NCBI GenBank assembly: GCA_035578175.1
Contig: JAQMRL010000003.1
Coordinates: forward strand, 26,422,672 to 26,486,671
Length of the DNA stretch: 64,000 nt
From: Catonia carolina
Taxonomy: Eukaryota > Arthropoda > Insecta > Hemiptera > Achilidae
Direction: 5' to 3'
The position numbers and the translations under genes were made by a program. Below the pieces are notes generated by a model. That model was not told where the DNA came from, ran no database searches, and worked only from the letters and a program-made list of their open reading frames with translations. Below are positions 41,891 to 53,960 of this stretch, piece by piece (position 1 is the stretch's first letter; each line of letters begins with the position of its first letter).

Positions 41891-43594
41891 TGTGATGACA
41901 TAATATGTGCGTACTATACATAATTATGTGTTGTACAATTGGCTTGGTGAATGGGTAAAATTTTGAGTGTGTATGATTTTGAGTCATGCTTGAGTTTGCG
42001 AGTTTGTGCTTGAGTCATTGTGAGGGTGTCGTTAGTTAGGCTGATGGGACGTTATGTTATCGTTCAGAGAACTTCCACTTAGTTTTGTTCGGTTACTTTT
42101 CGTGTAAAACGGCTTTGTTGAAACCTATAGTTGAACGTTGTGGGTTTAGATTGACTGTGTGATAACTTTAACAAAGTTTAAATATTATAATAATGAAACA
42201 TGGATTATTAATCCTTAAATTTTAGCTTTGTTCAAAAATAATATTAATTATAATATTCAATGCATTATTTTTTGCCAAATAACATAAGAAAGTATTTTAT
42301 TGACTAGCTCTTGTAGGTTTTGTTGTCGAGTTTAAAATAACTTTATTATTTATTTGAACAAACGTTTAGATTTTCATAAAATTTACAGCGATGCATAAAA
42401 TGGATTAATTTCTTTTAAATCTTTGATACTGTGCTATCCATACAATGGTCTTGCGGTTTGTGTTATGATTTGTTAATCTTTTGAATTAGCCATACAAACG
42501 AACTAGTAATTACCAATTAAAATAAGTCAAATTATCTTTAACATTATTAATAGAAAAACATAACAAAAGCCATTTAAATATTTTTAAATAATATTTATTT
42601 TTTCAAGTAGGCCAACATTAGAGTAGTACACAAAAGTGAAATAACGGAAAAACTAAATCCCAGAAAGAAGACACATTAAAGGCACAAACTTGAAAAAACA
42701 ATAAATGACCACTCAATAATGAAAACCTAAGTAATTATTTTAAAAATTTCTGAAGATAATTTAAAAATCTGTTTTTCTATAGTTTCTAAAAAGAAATAGT
42801 TTTATTTATTAATAATCGATGTAGTTGAATCCCCAAAGTAAGCAGGTTATTGTTTTAGTAGTCTGCAAAAAAATTATCCATCACTATTATGTAAACTGAT
42901 TATATACATTATGTACAATGATGGATTTTGACATAATCCGTTAACGTACTGTCTGTCTAACTTGATGGCCTCCAGCAGAGAAGAAGGAATATGCGGATAA
43001 AACCGATGATAAAGAAAAAACCATATTTTTTTATTCAAAAACAAACATTTTACTACATTATAATACATTATCTCATTAAGCGTATTTTTTGAAATAATTT
43101 TGTAAAAAACATTGGAAATACTTTTTTCTATGAAAATATCAGACAAGTTTTAGTTACTTGAAAAAATTATTAATGCTACTAAAATGGTTTTTCATCCGCG
43201 TATTGCTTCAATCTGCCGGAGGCATCAAGTTGTAAACAGATACTTGTCGGTTTTTATGTAAAATATAATGCAATAGGCTTATAATTATACTCGTATAAGT
43301 AAAAACGAACTGGTTATAAGAATGACAGCGGTCTTTGTTTATTTTTTGCTTTCCATTTTCTAATATTTTTCTTTCTCTTTCTTAGATTGTTTTCTTTTGC
43401 TTTTCATACATGGTTCACTGTACCTTTATTATTAATATTATAAATGAATATTCATGACTTGCATAATTCATCACTGTCATCGTATTAATAATTTTAGATA
43501 TGGAATTAATTAACGTGCAACCAAAAATATTAATCAACTTTCAAGAGGAAGAGACAAATTTTATACCTATTATTTTTTACTATTAAACATATTT
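41891..43594. other. Spacer without recognised genes
   Basis: No supported frame, repeat or RNA gene. A GTTTGTGCTTGAGTC-type direct repeat near 41985-42020 is the only local pattern. Confidence 0.4.
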
Positions 43595-43815
43595 TTCAGC
43601 AAAATTATTTAGTTTCACAACTGGTGAATTTCTAGAGCGAAAAATCAACAAAAAGGATAGAAATCAGATCTTGTAGGATGTGTGGAAAGAACAGGGAAGT
43701 ACAAAATATAAAGAGGTCTACTGGAAACGATTTGTTATAGAAAGAGAATATGAAAATCTAAGTAGCGATAAACAAGTACCAACACATCTTTCTAGTAAAG
43801 AACTGATAGATTGAA
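43595..43815 (+). pseudogene. Unassigned degenerate coding stretch
   Basis: After ATTTTTCAG (ending about 43601) the plus strand reads FTTGEFLERKINKKDRNQIL, one stop, then DVWKEQGSTKYKEVYWKRFV, IEREYENLSSDKQVPTHLSS and KELID with a stop. Charge distribution and the long run with one stop look protein-derived. I do not recognise the family. It could be a decayed exon or a transposon remnant. Confidence 0.3.
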
Positions 43816-43929
43816 GTTCTACATACGTTTAGGCATTTTTAAGAGCGAATAGTAAATGGAATCAGTTGGAGATCAAATGCTGTTTCAGATTAACAATTTG
43901 AATATAAACTGCAAATTTTGTTTACTTAA

Positions 43930-44095
43930 TTCTAACGTGTACCTTGCAATCCGTTCAATTTAAAGCAATAAATAACTCAATGATCCAATGAGACTAATAT
44001 GTATAACTTGTAATGAGATGTAGTTTTGTACTGTCTCAGGCCAACCATTCTTGAGAGGTATCGTTATTTGAACCATATATTACAGATGTACGCAC
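43930..44095 (-). mobile_element. tRNA-derived SINE, family S, copy 2 (3' half)
   Basis: On the minus strand GGTTCAAATAACGATACCTC, GAATGGTTGGCCTGAGACAG, CTACATCTCATTACAAG, CTCATTGGATCATTGAG and GAACGGATTGCAAGG match the body of copies 1 and 3. The tRNA-like head is missing. Confidence 0.6.
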
Positions 44096-44924
44096 TTAGA
44101 TGTAAGCATGCATTACATTTAAATATCAAACTGAAACAAAAAACATAAAGTAAATACCAAGAATTTTCTTATTAAATTATTTATCTAAATTAATCTTATT
44201 TACTACTCGTACTTATCTGGAAAATACATTATCAATTTAACTATTGTTAGATTTTATAAAGATGTTTATAAAAAACTTAAAACAAAAATATGTGATGTGT
44301 TTCAACATAAAGTAACATACATAAAGTAACATACTGCTTTAGCTGTTGAAATAAGCCAAAGAAAATATCGCTTGAAGGCAAAAGCTTAGATTTCCTCTTC
44401 GTAATGATACACTTCTAAAATCTTTTACAAGATTTAAAATTTGAAATTAGTTAAATCATTCTAAAGTATAGGCTGCGTTATTGGATTCATTTGTTATTTA
44501 ATGAAACATCTTGGGGGATACTGAATCAAACTCCTTATATCTCGCTTGAACAAATTACAAATTTGTAGTCAGAAATTTTATAAAGAATGAGGTTAAAAAA
44601 TTTCTGTAAAAAATATGAAATTTGTTCCCATATTCACTTGGACTAAAACATTAATTAAATGGTCTAAATAGCTTGCAATTTTGATGTAATTAATAAAAAC
44701 TTGAACTTTGTATCGCACATAATTAGAGACCCTAATTATGTTGCTTAGAAATTAATTTATATATAAAAAAATGAAGAAAATAGTGTATTTTAAGTATTTG
44801 TTAAAAGATGTAGGGTAACATTTTATAAATTAAAGAAAATAATCAATTAAATGTAACCGTTAGTTTATAAATATATATTAATGGTACCGACATAATAGTG
44901 TTATATATTTTTTATTAACTGCCC
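44096..44924. other. AT-rich spacer
   Basis: No supported feature. Confidence 0.45.
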
Positions 44925-45325
44925 ATAACGGACAGGTGGAGTGTCAAATTATTTACACTCACTCTGTTCGTTGCAGGGCTAAAATAAATAGTTCTGTTTC
45001 TTATCACATGGTCAGCCAATTAAATGACTGAATCATTTAAGAACAGAAGAGGTAGAGGTGTAAAAGACACTAATCAGAGTTATCTCCTCTGAAAGTAATG
45101 AATTTCATTATACAGCCAGACCCTGTGGTGAATAAAGTGAAGGTGTCATTTGCAGAGTGGAAAATATGTGCTTTTCGGAGGGCCTGGCATGCTGATAAGC
45201 GTAATTTTCCACTCAGTGAGGAAGGCAATGGTAAACCACCTCACTCCTCGTTTTACTTAGTAAAACCTCTACAGGTTCAAACCAGCCTTTCGGCTGATGA
45301 CCTAAACAACAACATATTTTTTATG
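44925..45325 (+). repeat. Family R interspersed repeat, most complete copy
   Basis: About 400 bp from ACTGCCCATAACGGACAGG to GATGACCTAAACAACAACAT. Blocks shared with the other four copies include GAAAGTAATGAATTTCATTA, TACAGCCAGACCCTGTGGTG, GGCATGCTGATAAGCG, GAGGAAGGCAATGGTAAACC and AGGTTCAAACCAGCC. The latter is B-box-like, and the tail is (AAC)n, so a SINE or LINE 3' end is possible. Stem-forming pairs (GAGTGT/ACACTC; TTCTGTTTCTTA/TAAGAACAGAA) are visible in the 5' half. A 78-codon frame inside is not conserved in full between copies. Confidence 0.75.
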
Positions 45326-47339
45326 TATGTTTGAGTCGGCAAAATATTAGTAAATATTTTTATGGAGCGATAAGTTCGTTAATTGTCTAAATAGCCCATT
45401 AAATGTAGAATTAATGTGCGTGTGTGTATAAGTAAGCAATCGCTACATCGTATATTAACTTGTATTATGTGTAGTAATTGCTTACAAATGTCTCTTGGAA
45501 ATTTTAACGAACCATGAGACCTTCGAAAGTTAAAAGAAGGGTTCTTATTCGTCCGACGTCATAATTAGGGGGAGGGGGTGGTGAACCGAGTTTTGATAGA
45601 CAGTATGGCAATATTTCAGTATTAGTACAGTATGTCATTATTTTAGTACCTATTAGTTCGGTGGTCATTATGACACTATTGCATTATTTTATCATTAGTT
45701 CAGTTATTTTAGTTTAAAGTTTAGTAAAGCAACGATAATTTTAATATTTTATATTTATGAGCTACGGAAACAGAAAGTCCATGTTGTTAAATCAGGTTTT
45801 TATACATAAAATTTAGATCATAGTAATTTTTTATATTTGTTGTTCCTTAATTTTTTAGTGTAATTAACGTATCAAAATATCATTATAACATTAATATAAT
45901 TATTAGTTATTTTCATGGTTCGGCATTGCATCCTAATTATTCGCTCGAACTTCACAACTTTGGATTAATATTTTCGTTTTAGTATTTTTTTATTGTATTT
46001 TGCCATACGATTTATAAATGGTGCAACTTCCATTATAAAAATACGTTATCGCAGTTTTGTATAGTATTTTTGTAAGTAACCAGCATTTTTTAAAGATGAA
46101 TGAAGTTCAGTAGAAATTGAACTGCCTACTTACAAATTCCAATTACAAAATATTCTTTGGTGTTACACATTTGCTTTGCCTAAATTAAAAACAGAAAAAG
46201 AGGGAATTACTTTCGATTATACAAACCAGTAGTAAAAAAGTTCAATTCCAAGCAATATAAAGCAATTAGCGTTTAAAGCTGTAGATTTCACGCAATTGGG
46301 ACAATGTCAAGCCTCTCAGCATGATGTAATTCAGAAACTGGGAGAGTGACTAATCCACTTCACAAAAGTTTTCAATGACAGATATCGAGCTTTAATTAAA
46401 TATTTTAGATTCAATAATTTAGTGAATATTCCTATGCCGTAGCAAATTTCATGGTATTGAATATCTGAGTAGCCTAAGCAATGTGAACCGCAACTAATTA
46501 CAAACCTACTTATTCAACCTAGTAGTAGCCTATCATGTCAGCTCTTGTCGAGTTACGCCATTGGACGTACTTTCCATACGATTTTTTTCAATGATAAATC
46601 ATTTATATTACAATTAACTAATTTATCTGATTGTAAATAGCTCACCGAAATGTTAGTAAAAAAGTAATAGTTAAAATAAGTGCAAAAGAAGGAGTTAAAT
46701 AAATATCTGGTATATCTAGCGGGGAGAGGTCGAAAGATAACTAAAAAATAAAATTAAATGAACTGACGAAACTAAGGGGATAATTTACTGGTTTAGATAA
46801 ACAGCAAAAATGTGAGATAGGACTAGGAGAAATTTAAAAATAAATAATATTAAAAGAAAAGTATTATTATATATTACATGATTCTTAAAACATTGCAATC
46901 TAAAAGACAAATATTCTAACAGAAAGAAATTAAGATAAAACATTTCAGAATATCTAAACGTATTCTCAGGTAAATAAATAATATGACACAAATAAAATGT
47001 AGTCAATAAAACATTGTTAGTTTGACTTCCCAAGACATAAACTACAACAGTGTTCTACATTGCAGCGTTCTATATTTTTCATATAGATTAATATGAGTTT
47101 GTTTTACTTACACCGCAATACATATTGCCGGAATTTTGTAACAATATTGTTTGTTTTCCATTATCACAGCTGCACTATGTAGTCACTTTTATACTATATA
47201 AAATACTGTCCTGATCTTATTGCATTTTATGTGCTAACATTCTTCTGCATTGTATACACATGAATTTTTCCTTCCATTATCATAGACTTTGCTTTATTTA
47301 TTATGACTGCATTTAGAGGTTAACTTGGATACATCCAAA
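45326..47339. other. AT-rich spacer
   Basis: No supported gene. A CAGTAT/TAGTACAGTAT-like patch at 45600-45670 is locally repetitive. Confidence 0.4.
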
Positions 47340-47343
47340 ATAT

Positions 47344-48088
47344 TGTGACAATATCGAAGACGAATATGGTTCAAGAAATTTCTAGTTCTTCATTCATAAA
47401 ATGGTAAAGAGTAGATAATAGAATGGAAAAGTAACAATAAGGTTAACTATAAAATTATACCTATTCATAAAGGTTATTTAAAAGGACCGCGCTATTGTGT
47501 ATGATAAGGTAAGGTTATTGTTGTACAACTATTTATGAAAGGGTCGGTTGATTACCACCTTTTATTGTATTTACAATAGATCTATTTACTTGTTTACAAT
47601 AGTTGAGACTTTTCCAGTAAAACGGGTTTTTTCTACTTTATTATTTGCATGAAATTTCTCTGCCACTCTGGAATTATCTTTTTGGTCGAATTTCTGTGTC
47701 CTTCGAGAAACCTCTTTCGTCTAATCTATATAAAGGGAGCCCCGAATGCGGTCGAGAGTTAGTATCCGTTTGATCTTTGACGAGTGTTTATTGAGTGGCT
47801 AACGGTGCGTAGTACAGGTTACGTATCCGAGCATTGTAGTGGTCAACTATCGCTATATTATTTTGTGTATCGTGTATCAGTTTCATTGTGTATGTGTATT
47901 CTATATCATTGATTGTAAGTAGAACTAAGTAAATTATTAAGTTATTTATTGTATTACTTTTTTATAATTAGTTTATTATTAATTTTGTAAATCTTTTAGT
48001 TGTAATAAATACTTGTAATTGTAAACTTTGGTGTATTAATTATTTCATTACCTAGATCCCGAAACGGTCCTTAACGATAAGTGTCACA
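47344..48088 (+). repeat. Solo LTR, family L1, copy B
   Basis: It starts TGTGACAATATCGAAGACG, ends AAGTGTCACA, and has exact ATAT flanks (47340-47343, 48089-48092). Inside: CTATATAAAGGGAGCC (TATA, near 47727), GTTAGTATCCGTTTGATC, TTTGACGAGTGTTTATTGAG, AATAAATACTTG and CTAGATCCCGAAACGG. At 745 bp it is the longest uninterrupted copy and the best reference for the family. Confidence 0.85.
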
Positions 48089-48092
48089 ATAT

Positions 48093-48380
48093 CTTTACCA
48101 TGATTTATTTTTCATTTTTCTAACACTACATTTATGAAATAAAATACATCCTCAGTAGTATACCATATTCAAAGTTTACAGTTGCTATTACAACAAAAAT
48201 TACTTTTATTTTTGATACATTTTCGCGTCAGATAAAATCATATATCAATAAGTATAATTAAATGTTTATTTTCTTTAATTATTTTCCTTTAAAAACTGGT
48301 AAATGAAAAAGATCTTTTGTTGCCAAATTTTGGTGAAATTTCTGATGAAAATATTTCATGGTATCTTGTATGTATGATAG
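48093..48380. other. Short AT-rich spacer between two LTRs
   Basis: No supported feature. Confidence 0.45.
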
Positions 48381-48999
48381 TGTAACATTATTCTGGATTT
48401 TGTTGATCAAATAGATTGTTTGTTGTAAGAACTGTTTATCGTATGGGGTGGAGTGTGTTGAACAAGGATATTGAATTGCGATGAAAGAGATGTTTAGAAT
48501 AAGAGTTCTAGGAAATCGAAAATAGTAGAACCGGTTGTTTCGTTACTTCTACAATGTTTCGCTAGAATGGAGCAAATGTTCAAAGGGTCTTGATTAACTA
48601 TCAGACCACAAATATAAAACAGTTAGCGCCTTTTTAGTCAGTCAGTCAATACCTGAATTTGGAATGAAGACGTGTGGAGCTGTTCGAAATATTGTTGTAA
48701 CCGACCGGTTCTGAGTTACGTTAACAGTGCGTATGGATAAAAAAAGTGGTTACGGATAAGTAAATCAATTTGTTTTGATTTCTAATGGACAGTTTATTAA
48801 TATTAGTTAGTTTAGTTAATATGTTAATATGTATTAGGTTAATATGTTAGGTTACACATGTTTTATAATTAATTTTGTTAAATTAATGTATGTGTATTTG
48901 TTAGTAGGCTAAGTTTTGTAATTATTAATTTTTTCAATAAATAACAATTATAAGTTAATTACATCTAGATCTCGATTAAACCTAGGCTTAGGTGTTATG
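48381..48999 (+). repeat. Solo LTR, family L2
   Basis: It starts TGTAACATTATTCTGG, contains TATAAAAC (48613-48620), then TCAGTCAGTCA (48638-48648), AATAAATAAC near 48940 and the end block CTAGGCTTAGGTGTTATG. The TATA-to-initiator spacing and the AATAAA near the end are LTR-like. The 3' block GAACCTAGGTTTAGGTGTTACG recurs at 51240-51275. No clear target duplication is visible, so the right edge is uncertain. Confidence 0.6.
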
Positions 49000-49019
49000 T
49001 TATTAACTTACCTAATATT

Positions 49020-49100
49020 ATTTCTTAGTTTTTGTTAAGCGTTTAGTTTTGTACGTACTAAGGAGAGTTTATTGTGAGTTACGGAGTCCAATATTGAGAA
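49020..49100 (+). repeat. Dispersed repeat shared with 60600-60685
   Basis: TTTTTGTTAAGCGTTT, GTACGTACTAAGGAGAGTTT and GTGAG recur as TTGTTGTAAAGCGTTTTG, GTACGCACCAAGGAGAGTTT and TGAG near 60605. The class is unknown. Confidence 0.5.
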
Positions 49101-49151
49101 GACTGCGAACAACCAATTTTATTTACTTTTGATGAACCATAAATTTGACTT

Positions 49152-49396
49152 GCGTATGTTCTAATTAATACCAAAAAATTAATCTGAATAAAACAATGAT
49201 ACTGAGTACTAAACACATTATTATTACCATCTATAATCACGAAATGACTGACGACACGACATGGGCTCAACTCCCGTATGTTCTAATTAATACCAAAAAG
49301 TAAATCTGAATAAAACAATGATACTGAGTACTAAACAAAATTTTATTACCATCTTACTCACGAAATGACTGATGACACGACATGGGCTCGAATCCT
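49152..49396 (+). repeat. Tandem duplication of a ~122-bp unit
   Basis: CGTATGTTCTAATTAATACC to GACACGACATGGGCTC occurs twice head to tail, at 49153-49273 and 49275-49396, about 92% identical. Confidence 0.85.
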
Positions 49397-51199
49397 AATC
49401 CTCAACTCCCGCAGTTAACAAGCCAACAAATCCACCCCACAAGGTTCAACCAATACGTAGTCCCGATAAATGGAAAAGTAAGCCAACTGGCCAAAAGTAA
49501 TATCTAAAAATCATGGTAAACGGTATTCAGATTGATAGTGCAATCAAATTGAGCCGCCTAATATTTCATGAATAAAGGTTTCTAAAGAGACTTTTGTGTT
49601 TAATACTATTCCTCAAGTTACAATAAATTATGTCATAATAATAAATCATTATTACATGGCTACCGTTCATGAACCATTTTAAAAACTATAAATAAAAAAT
49701 TATAAATGAAAATATTTAGAATGGATTTTAAAATGGGCATTGACTGAAATTTAAAAAATTGTACCGAGGCAGATTGACCCCGAAGTCTTGATAAATGATG
49801 ACTTACTAAAGCGTAAGCCATTTAAATTTTTCTTATTTATTAAGAATTTCACAAAGATAACTAAATCGTTGATAGAGTAGTGATTAATTAACATACATCA
49901 GTATTAATAATGCAAAAATCAATTTTTTTGATTTAATATTTTGAACCGTTTTTGGCTGTTGTCCTAAGTCCATTTACATATTTTTTATTTGTTTATTACA
50001 CATAAAAAAGTATAATGGTTCTTTTTGCTGGTTTTAGAATTTCAATATTAAATAAAATAATAGTCGTATTTATATTGGGGTATTAAAGAGAACGTTGTTT
50101 TTATTATGGCAAGAAACTTAATTAAATTTTCAATTTTGAAGCTGGTGATCCCGAGAAATTTAGTTTACCAGTGCTTAAAGCATATCATTAGAGCTCCAGG
50201 GATAGGCTATTTTTGAAAAATTATAAATATCCAGTACGGATCTGTAAAATTTATTATTGTTTTTCAAGAGAAAGAGAACGGATTATAAACCAAATCAGTA
50301 TTTTGCTAAAATTCCATGAGTTTGTAACACTAAAAATAATTCTAATGAATTAAAAATCTTTAACAAAATTAAATGTAAAACAACTAAAATGTCAATAATT
50401 GTTAAATAGACTTCGTTGTTTATAAGAAATTAATTAATTATTTAGTTTATATAAATTCTATTTTTGTCTTTTAATACAAAATTAATAAAATAGCTACATT
50501 CTAAATACCACTAAATACTTTAGCATTTAAGAAATAAGAATTTTGATATAGGATTTAACAAAAATGTACATAAATTTTTGAAATTTCCAATAACTTGTTT
50601 AGTCTACGTGTATTCTGCATTGAGAAGAGCAAACAGTATTACTTCTGGGAATTTAGGATATTGTAGTAAGCTCACCACCTTCTCGGTGATGTATAGGTTC
50701 CTTTCTGAATCCATTCATTTCCGTTGGATCCAACATAGTAGGCTTATTCGAAATTTTAATCGTAAATAATTATTACATAGTATATTGTGGGTTTTGGTAA
50801 GAGGAAAATATTCTGTAAATATTTTTATATTTTCTTATAATTACTGAGAACATTGGCCGTTACTCGTGACTTTTTTAAACAATGGTTAATTCTGTCGCAA
50901 AATGCAAATTTCTTTTAATGTGATCTCAACCATAAGTAGTTTCAGTAAAATTGTTGGTGAAATTTTGTTAGTATAAAATGTAGTGATGTCTACCTCAAAC
51001 AAATGGAATGTTAAATTTATTAAAATTGATCTCCTACTTTCAAGGACCCAAAATATTGTGGTTAATATGGATAAAAGTGGACCAATTTAAGAAAAAGTTG
51101 TTTAGAAGGAAAAAAGGAAACGTGAGCAAAACATGAAGAAGTTACTTAATTAAAATATTGATTTGGCGTAGTCTCTCTAAAGGGTTAATCGGAAAAACT
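49397..51199. other. AT-rich spacer without recognised genes
   Basis: A frame at 50578-50769 has no recognisable domain. Nothing else is supported. Confidence 0.4.
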
Positions 51200-51275
51200 T
51201 AATTGTTATAATGTTGACATACGTTTGTTTATTATTCATTGAACCCAGATCCTGAACGAACCTAGGTTTAGGTGT
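51200..51275 (+). repeat. L2-related LTR 3' fragment
   Basis: CCCAGATCCTGAACGAACCT followed by AGGTTTAGGTGTTACG matches the terminal block of the L2 LTR (48960-48997) and more loosely the L1 terminal block CAGATCC-GAAACGG. No promoter part is present. Confidence 0.5.
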
Positions 51276-51474
51276 TACGATAAGTTTACATAAAATTTTT
51301 TGTTCTTCCTTTCCACGGTGAAGTCATTATGTATTAAGCATTTGTATTACTATTATTGTAATACTATTATTATTTGTTTTATTATTATTGTAAATTAAGA
51401 TGCAAGTTATGTTTTTCAAAGAAATAAAGTGTGATTATTAGAAGTTATTTTTCATCGTAAAGATCAGTAAGTCA

Positions 51475-51760
51475 ACTAAATAACTCAATTTGCAGTTAAA
51501 AAAAGAAAAGCAGAGGTATAAGTGAACTTAACTAGAGGAATCTCCTGAGAAAACAATGCATTTATTTGTACAGGCACCCCTATAGTAGATAAGATGAAAA
51601 TATCGTTTCTAGGGAGTAAATTAAGAGCTTTTCCAAAAGTGTGGCATGCTGATAAGCGATCTTACTTTACAATCACGTGATGAAGCCATAACAAAACACC
51701 TCACCCCTAAGTTTAACATAAAAATAATCTAGGTGTTTGTATGTTGACATAAACAAAATA
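51475..51760 (+). repeat. Family R interspersed repeat, degenerate copy
   Basis: AAAGCAGAGGTATAAGTG, GAATCTCCTGAGAAAACAATG, GGCATGCTGATAAGCGATC, ACAAAACACCTCACCCC and GTTGACATAAACAAAATA align in order with 45050-45320. It is the most diverged copy and lacks the 5' 100 bp. Confidence 0.6.
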
Positions 51761-51899
51761 TAGGCTACTATAGTAAATTTTAAAAGTATATATTTTGCAT
51801 TTTTAAATCTATTATTATTGAAAAAATCCGAATACTCGCAATTACCTTGTTGGGGTATTTGAAAAATACGTTATTAAAATTTAGAAAGCGAGTTCTTTT

Positions 51900-52262
51900 A
51901 TTTTTATTTTTTTTAAATAAAAGAATGTTACATTTTTTTCTCTTTAATTTTTTATTTACAACTGTAAAATTTTACAACAAGCAAATGTGATGATTATGAT
52001 AATAATGTAAAAGACGTGATAGGCATGAGAGGGGTAGGGCCCCCATTGGTGCCTTCCCAAGAATGAAATTTGTATATCAAATTAGCAGGTCTCTACTCCA
52101 GCGTCTTTTAAGGCGTCTAGGGGGATTATCAGGTAAATGGACTGTGGAAAGTGAACACACCAGGGGGTTCTCGTGTTCGTGTAATTTGTCGTGAAAGCGT
52201 TTGTATAGGTTTGTATACTTTGAAAGCGTTTGTATACTTATAAAACGTTCGTATACTTGCAA
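51900..52262 (-). pseudogene. Jockey-clade ORF2 C-terminus with 3' UTR
   Basis: The minus-strand frame ending at 52077 reads KYTNLYKRFHDKLHEHENPL, VCSLSTVHLPDNPPRRLKRR then WSRDLLI, the exact type of Jockey ORF2 C-terminus (compare RRRLKRLWPRDLL in the copy at 8.6 kb). About 130 bases of 3' UTR lead to an A-rich stretch (T-rich on the plus strand, 51897-51915). Upstream the homology stops at a short local repeat of GTTTGTATACTT (52199-52262). It is a dead, 5'-truncated copy. Confidence 0.8.
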
Positions 52263-53804
52263 CGAATTTAAGCATTCCAGTCAAAAACATTACGCCTTAC
52301 AGCAAATGCACCTCTTTACGTTAGCAACAAAACCTTACATACAGATTTGAAAACACCACTTGTACAAAAGTCCATGTTACATTTTAAATGTATTTTTCTA
52401 AGTTGTTGGTAGGTGCTTTAAAATTCGGCCGACTTAGATTTTTCGGTTACTTAATGCAAGAGCAAATATTACGTTAAAAAGGCTATAGTATTATATAATT
52501 TATTCTTGAAGCTCTGCTTAAATAATTACCAGATAAATCTCACTCAAACTCCCTAATTTCTTAATTTATATAAATTGGGTATTTATATATAAATAATTTG
52601 GTATATTTAAGTTTTTTCACTTTTGTTAGTCATCTCTTATTTTATTGATGTATTTCCCTGCTGTAAACAAATTAATTTTTAACTCTCTAATCCCCTTTTC
52701 TCTGTTTTTGTTTATCTCGCTTGTAAACTTCTTATAAACATTATTTCCAGACTCCCATTTCCTTCGTTCATTTTTATCGTAACGTTTCCTTTATAAAAAC
52801 AATGCTAACACTCCTAGTGAAAAAACCTTTCTCACGTTTACGGGAATCGATCGCTATTAGTTATATTAGTTTTGTTAAGATTTTTTCCCTTTAATACATA
52901 AGTTTATCGTTGAATATTTTTATATAATTATATAATATTATGTTGTCTCTTATTTGTTATTTTTTTATTAATTAAAAATTTTGAAGGGGTTATTTTATAA
53001 AACAAAACTTATTTACTACATTTTAAGAAAACTATAAACAAAACGTTTCCAGATACTCTTCAGAAAAATATGAACAAATAAATTTTTAAAAACTATTCTT
53101 ATAAGAATTAATGAAACAGCTTATGATAATATTTTTATGTTATAAATATTTGTTCTCAACGTTTGTTGATACTGTTGTTGCTGTTGTTCATTAAAAGATT
53201 ATTTTTTCTTCCAGTTATCTGAAGGTAATTGGTAAAAAATGGCTTGGTAATACGTACTTATTAATATTTATCCGTAAAATGTTTACTCCAACAGTCTTAT
53301 ACCGATGGTAAAGATTAGGCAATATCGTTTATTGTCTGTTTTTTCTTTCTCTAAATTTTTTAACAGAAAAATATATAAATGAAATATTTTACCCTTTTTT
53401 CTTTTTATTTTTGAAAACATAGAGGTGTTATCATTGTATTTTCTTCAATTCATTGTTCGTAGGACTTTTATGATTTATCACGGTCAAAATAAATTTGGGA
53501 ACAATTTTTAGGATTATTGTTGCAGTAATAAAAACAAAATGCGTCATGGATAACTTAGAAATCTTATTTTTGTATAAATTTTTTTATCAATTTACAAAAC
53601 CAATCGTACTGAAATATTTAAATTCGGGACAAAAATTGAGGTAAACTTGCTTACAAAGTAGGCCGGCTACTTAATTCATAATACAGGATTAATTGTAATA
53701 AAATTGAACTAAAATTAAAAAAATACATCTATAAAACTAACTATAGGCAACATAAAAACGACAAAATTTCTTCTTATGGTTTTTTAACAGTTGAGTTTAC
53801 AATA
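52263..53804. other. AT-rich spacer
   Basis: No supported gene or repeat beyond a short GTTGTTGCTGTTGTT patch near 53172. Confidence 0.4.
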
Positions 53805-53960
53805 TTGGCTTGTAAATAAACAAGCCAGGACGACCTCGGAAAAGATGGACATTCTAATTTCTTTAAGAAATAATAGATATCTAACTAAATATGAAGTTGT
53901 AGCAGACCAGGAATTCTAATTTGCATTGCCTATAATGATGATGATGATATACAAGATGAA
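53805..53960 (+). pseudogene. RTE-like LINE 3' end fragment
   Basis: The plus strand reads NKPGRPRKRW (about 53817-53850), the conserved GRPRKRW motif near the C-terminus of RTE-like ORFs, followed by about 80 bases and a (GAT)n tail (53934-53950). The same motif occurs in the fragments at 23.9 and 62.9 kb. Confidence 0.5.

Noticed and set aside
45098..45334. 78-codon frame inside family R
   Set aside because: Only the first ~25 codons are open in the copy at 56.5 kb, and the other copies break it; conservation is explained by the repeat itself.
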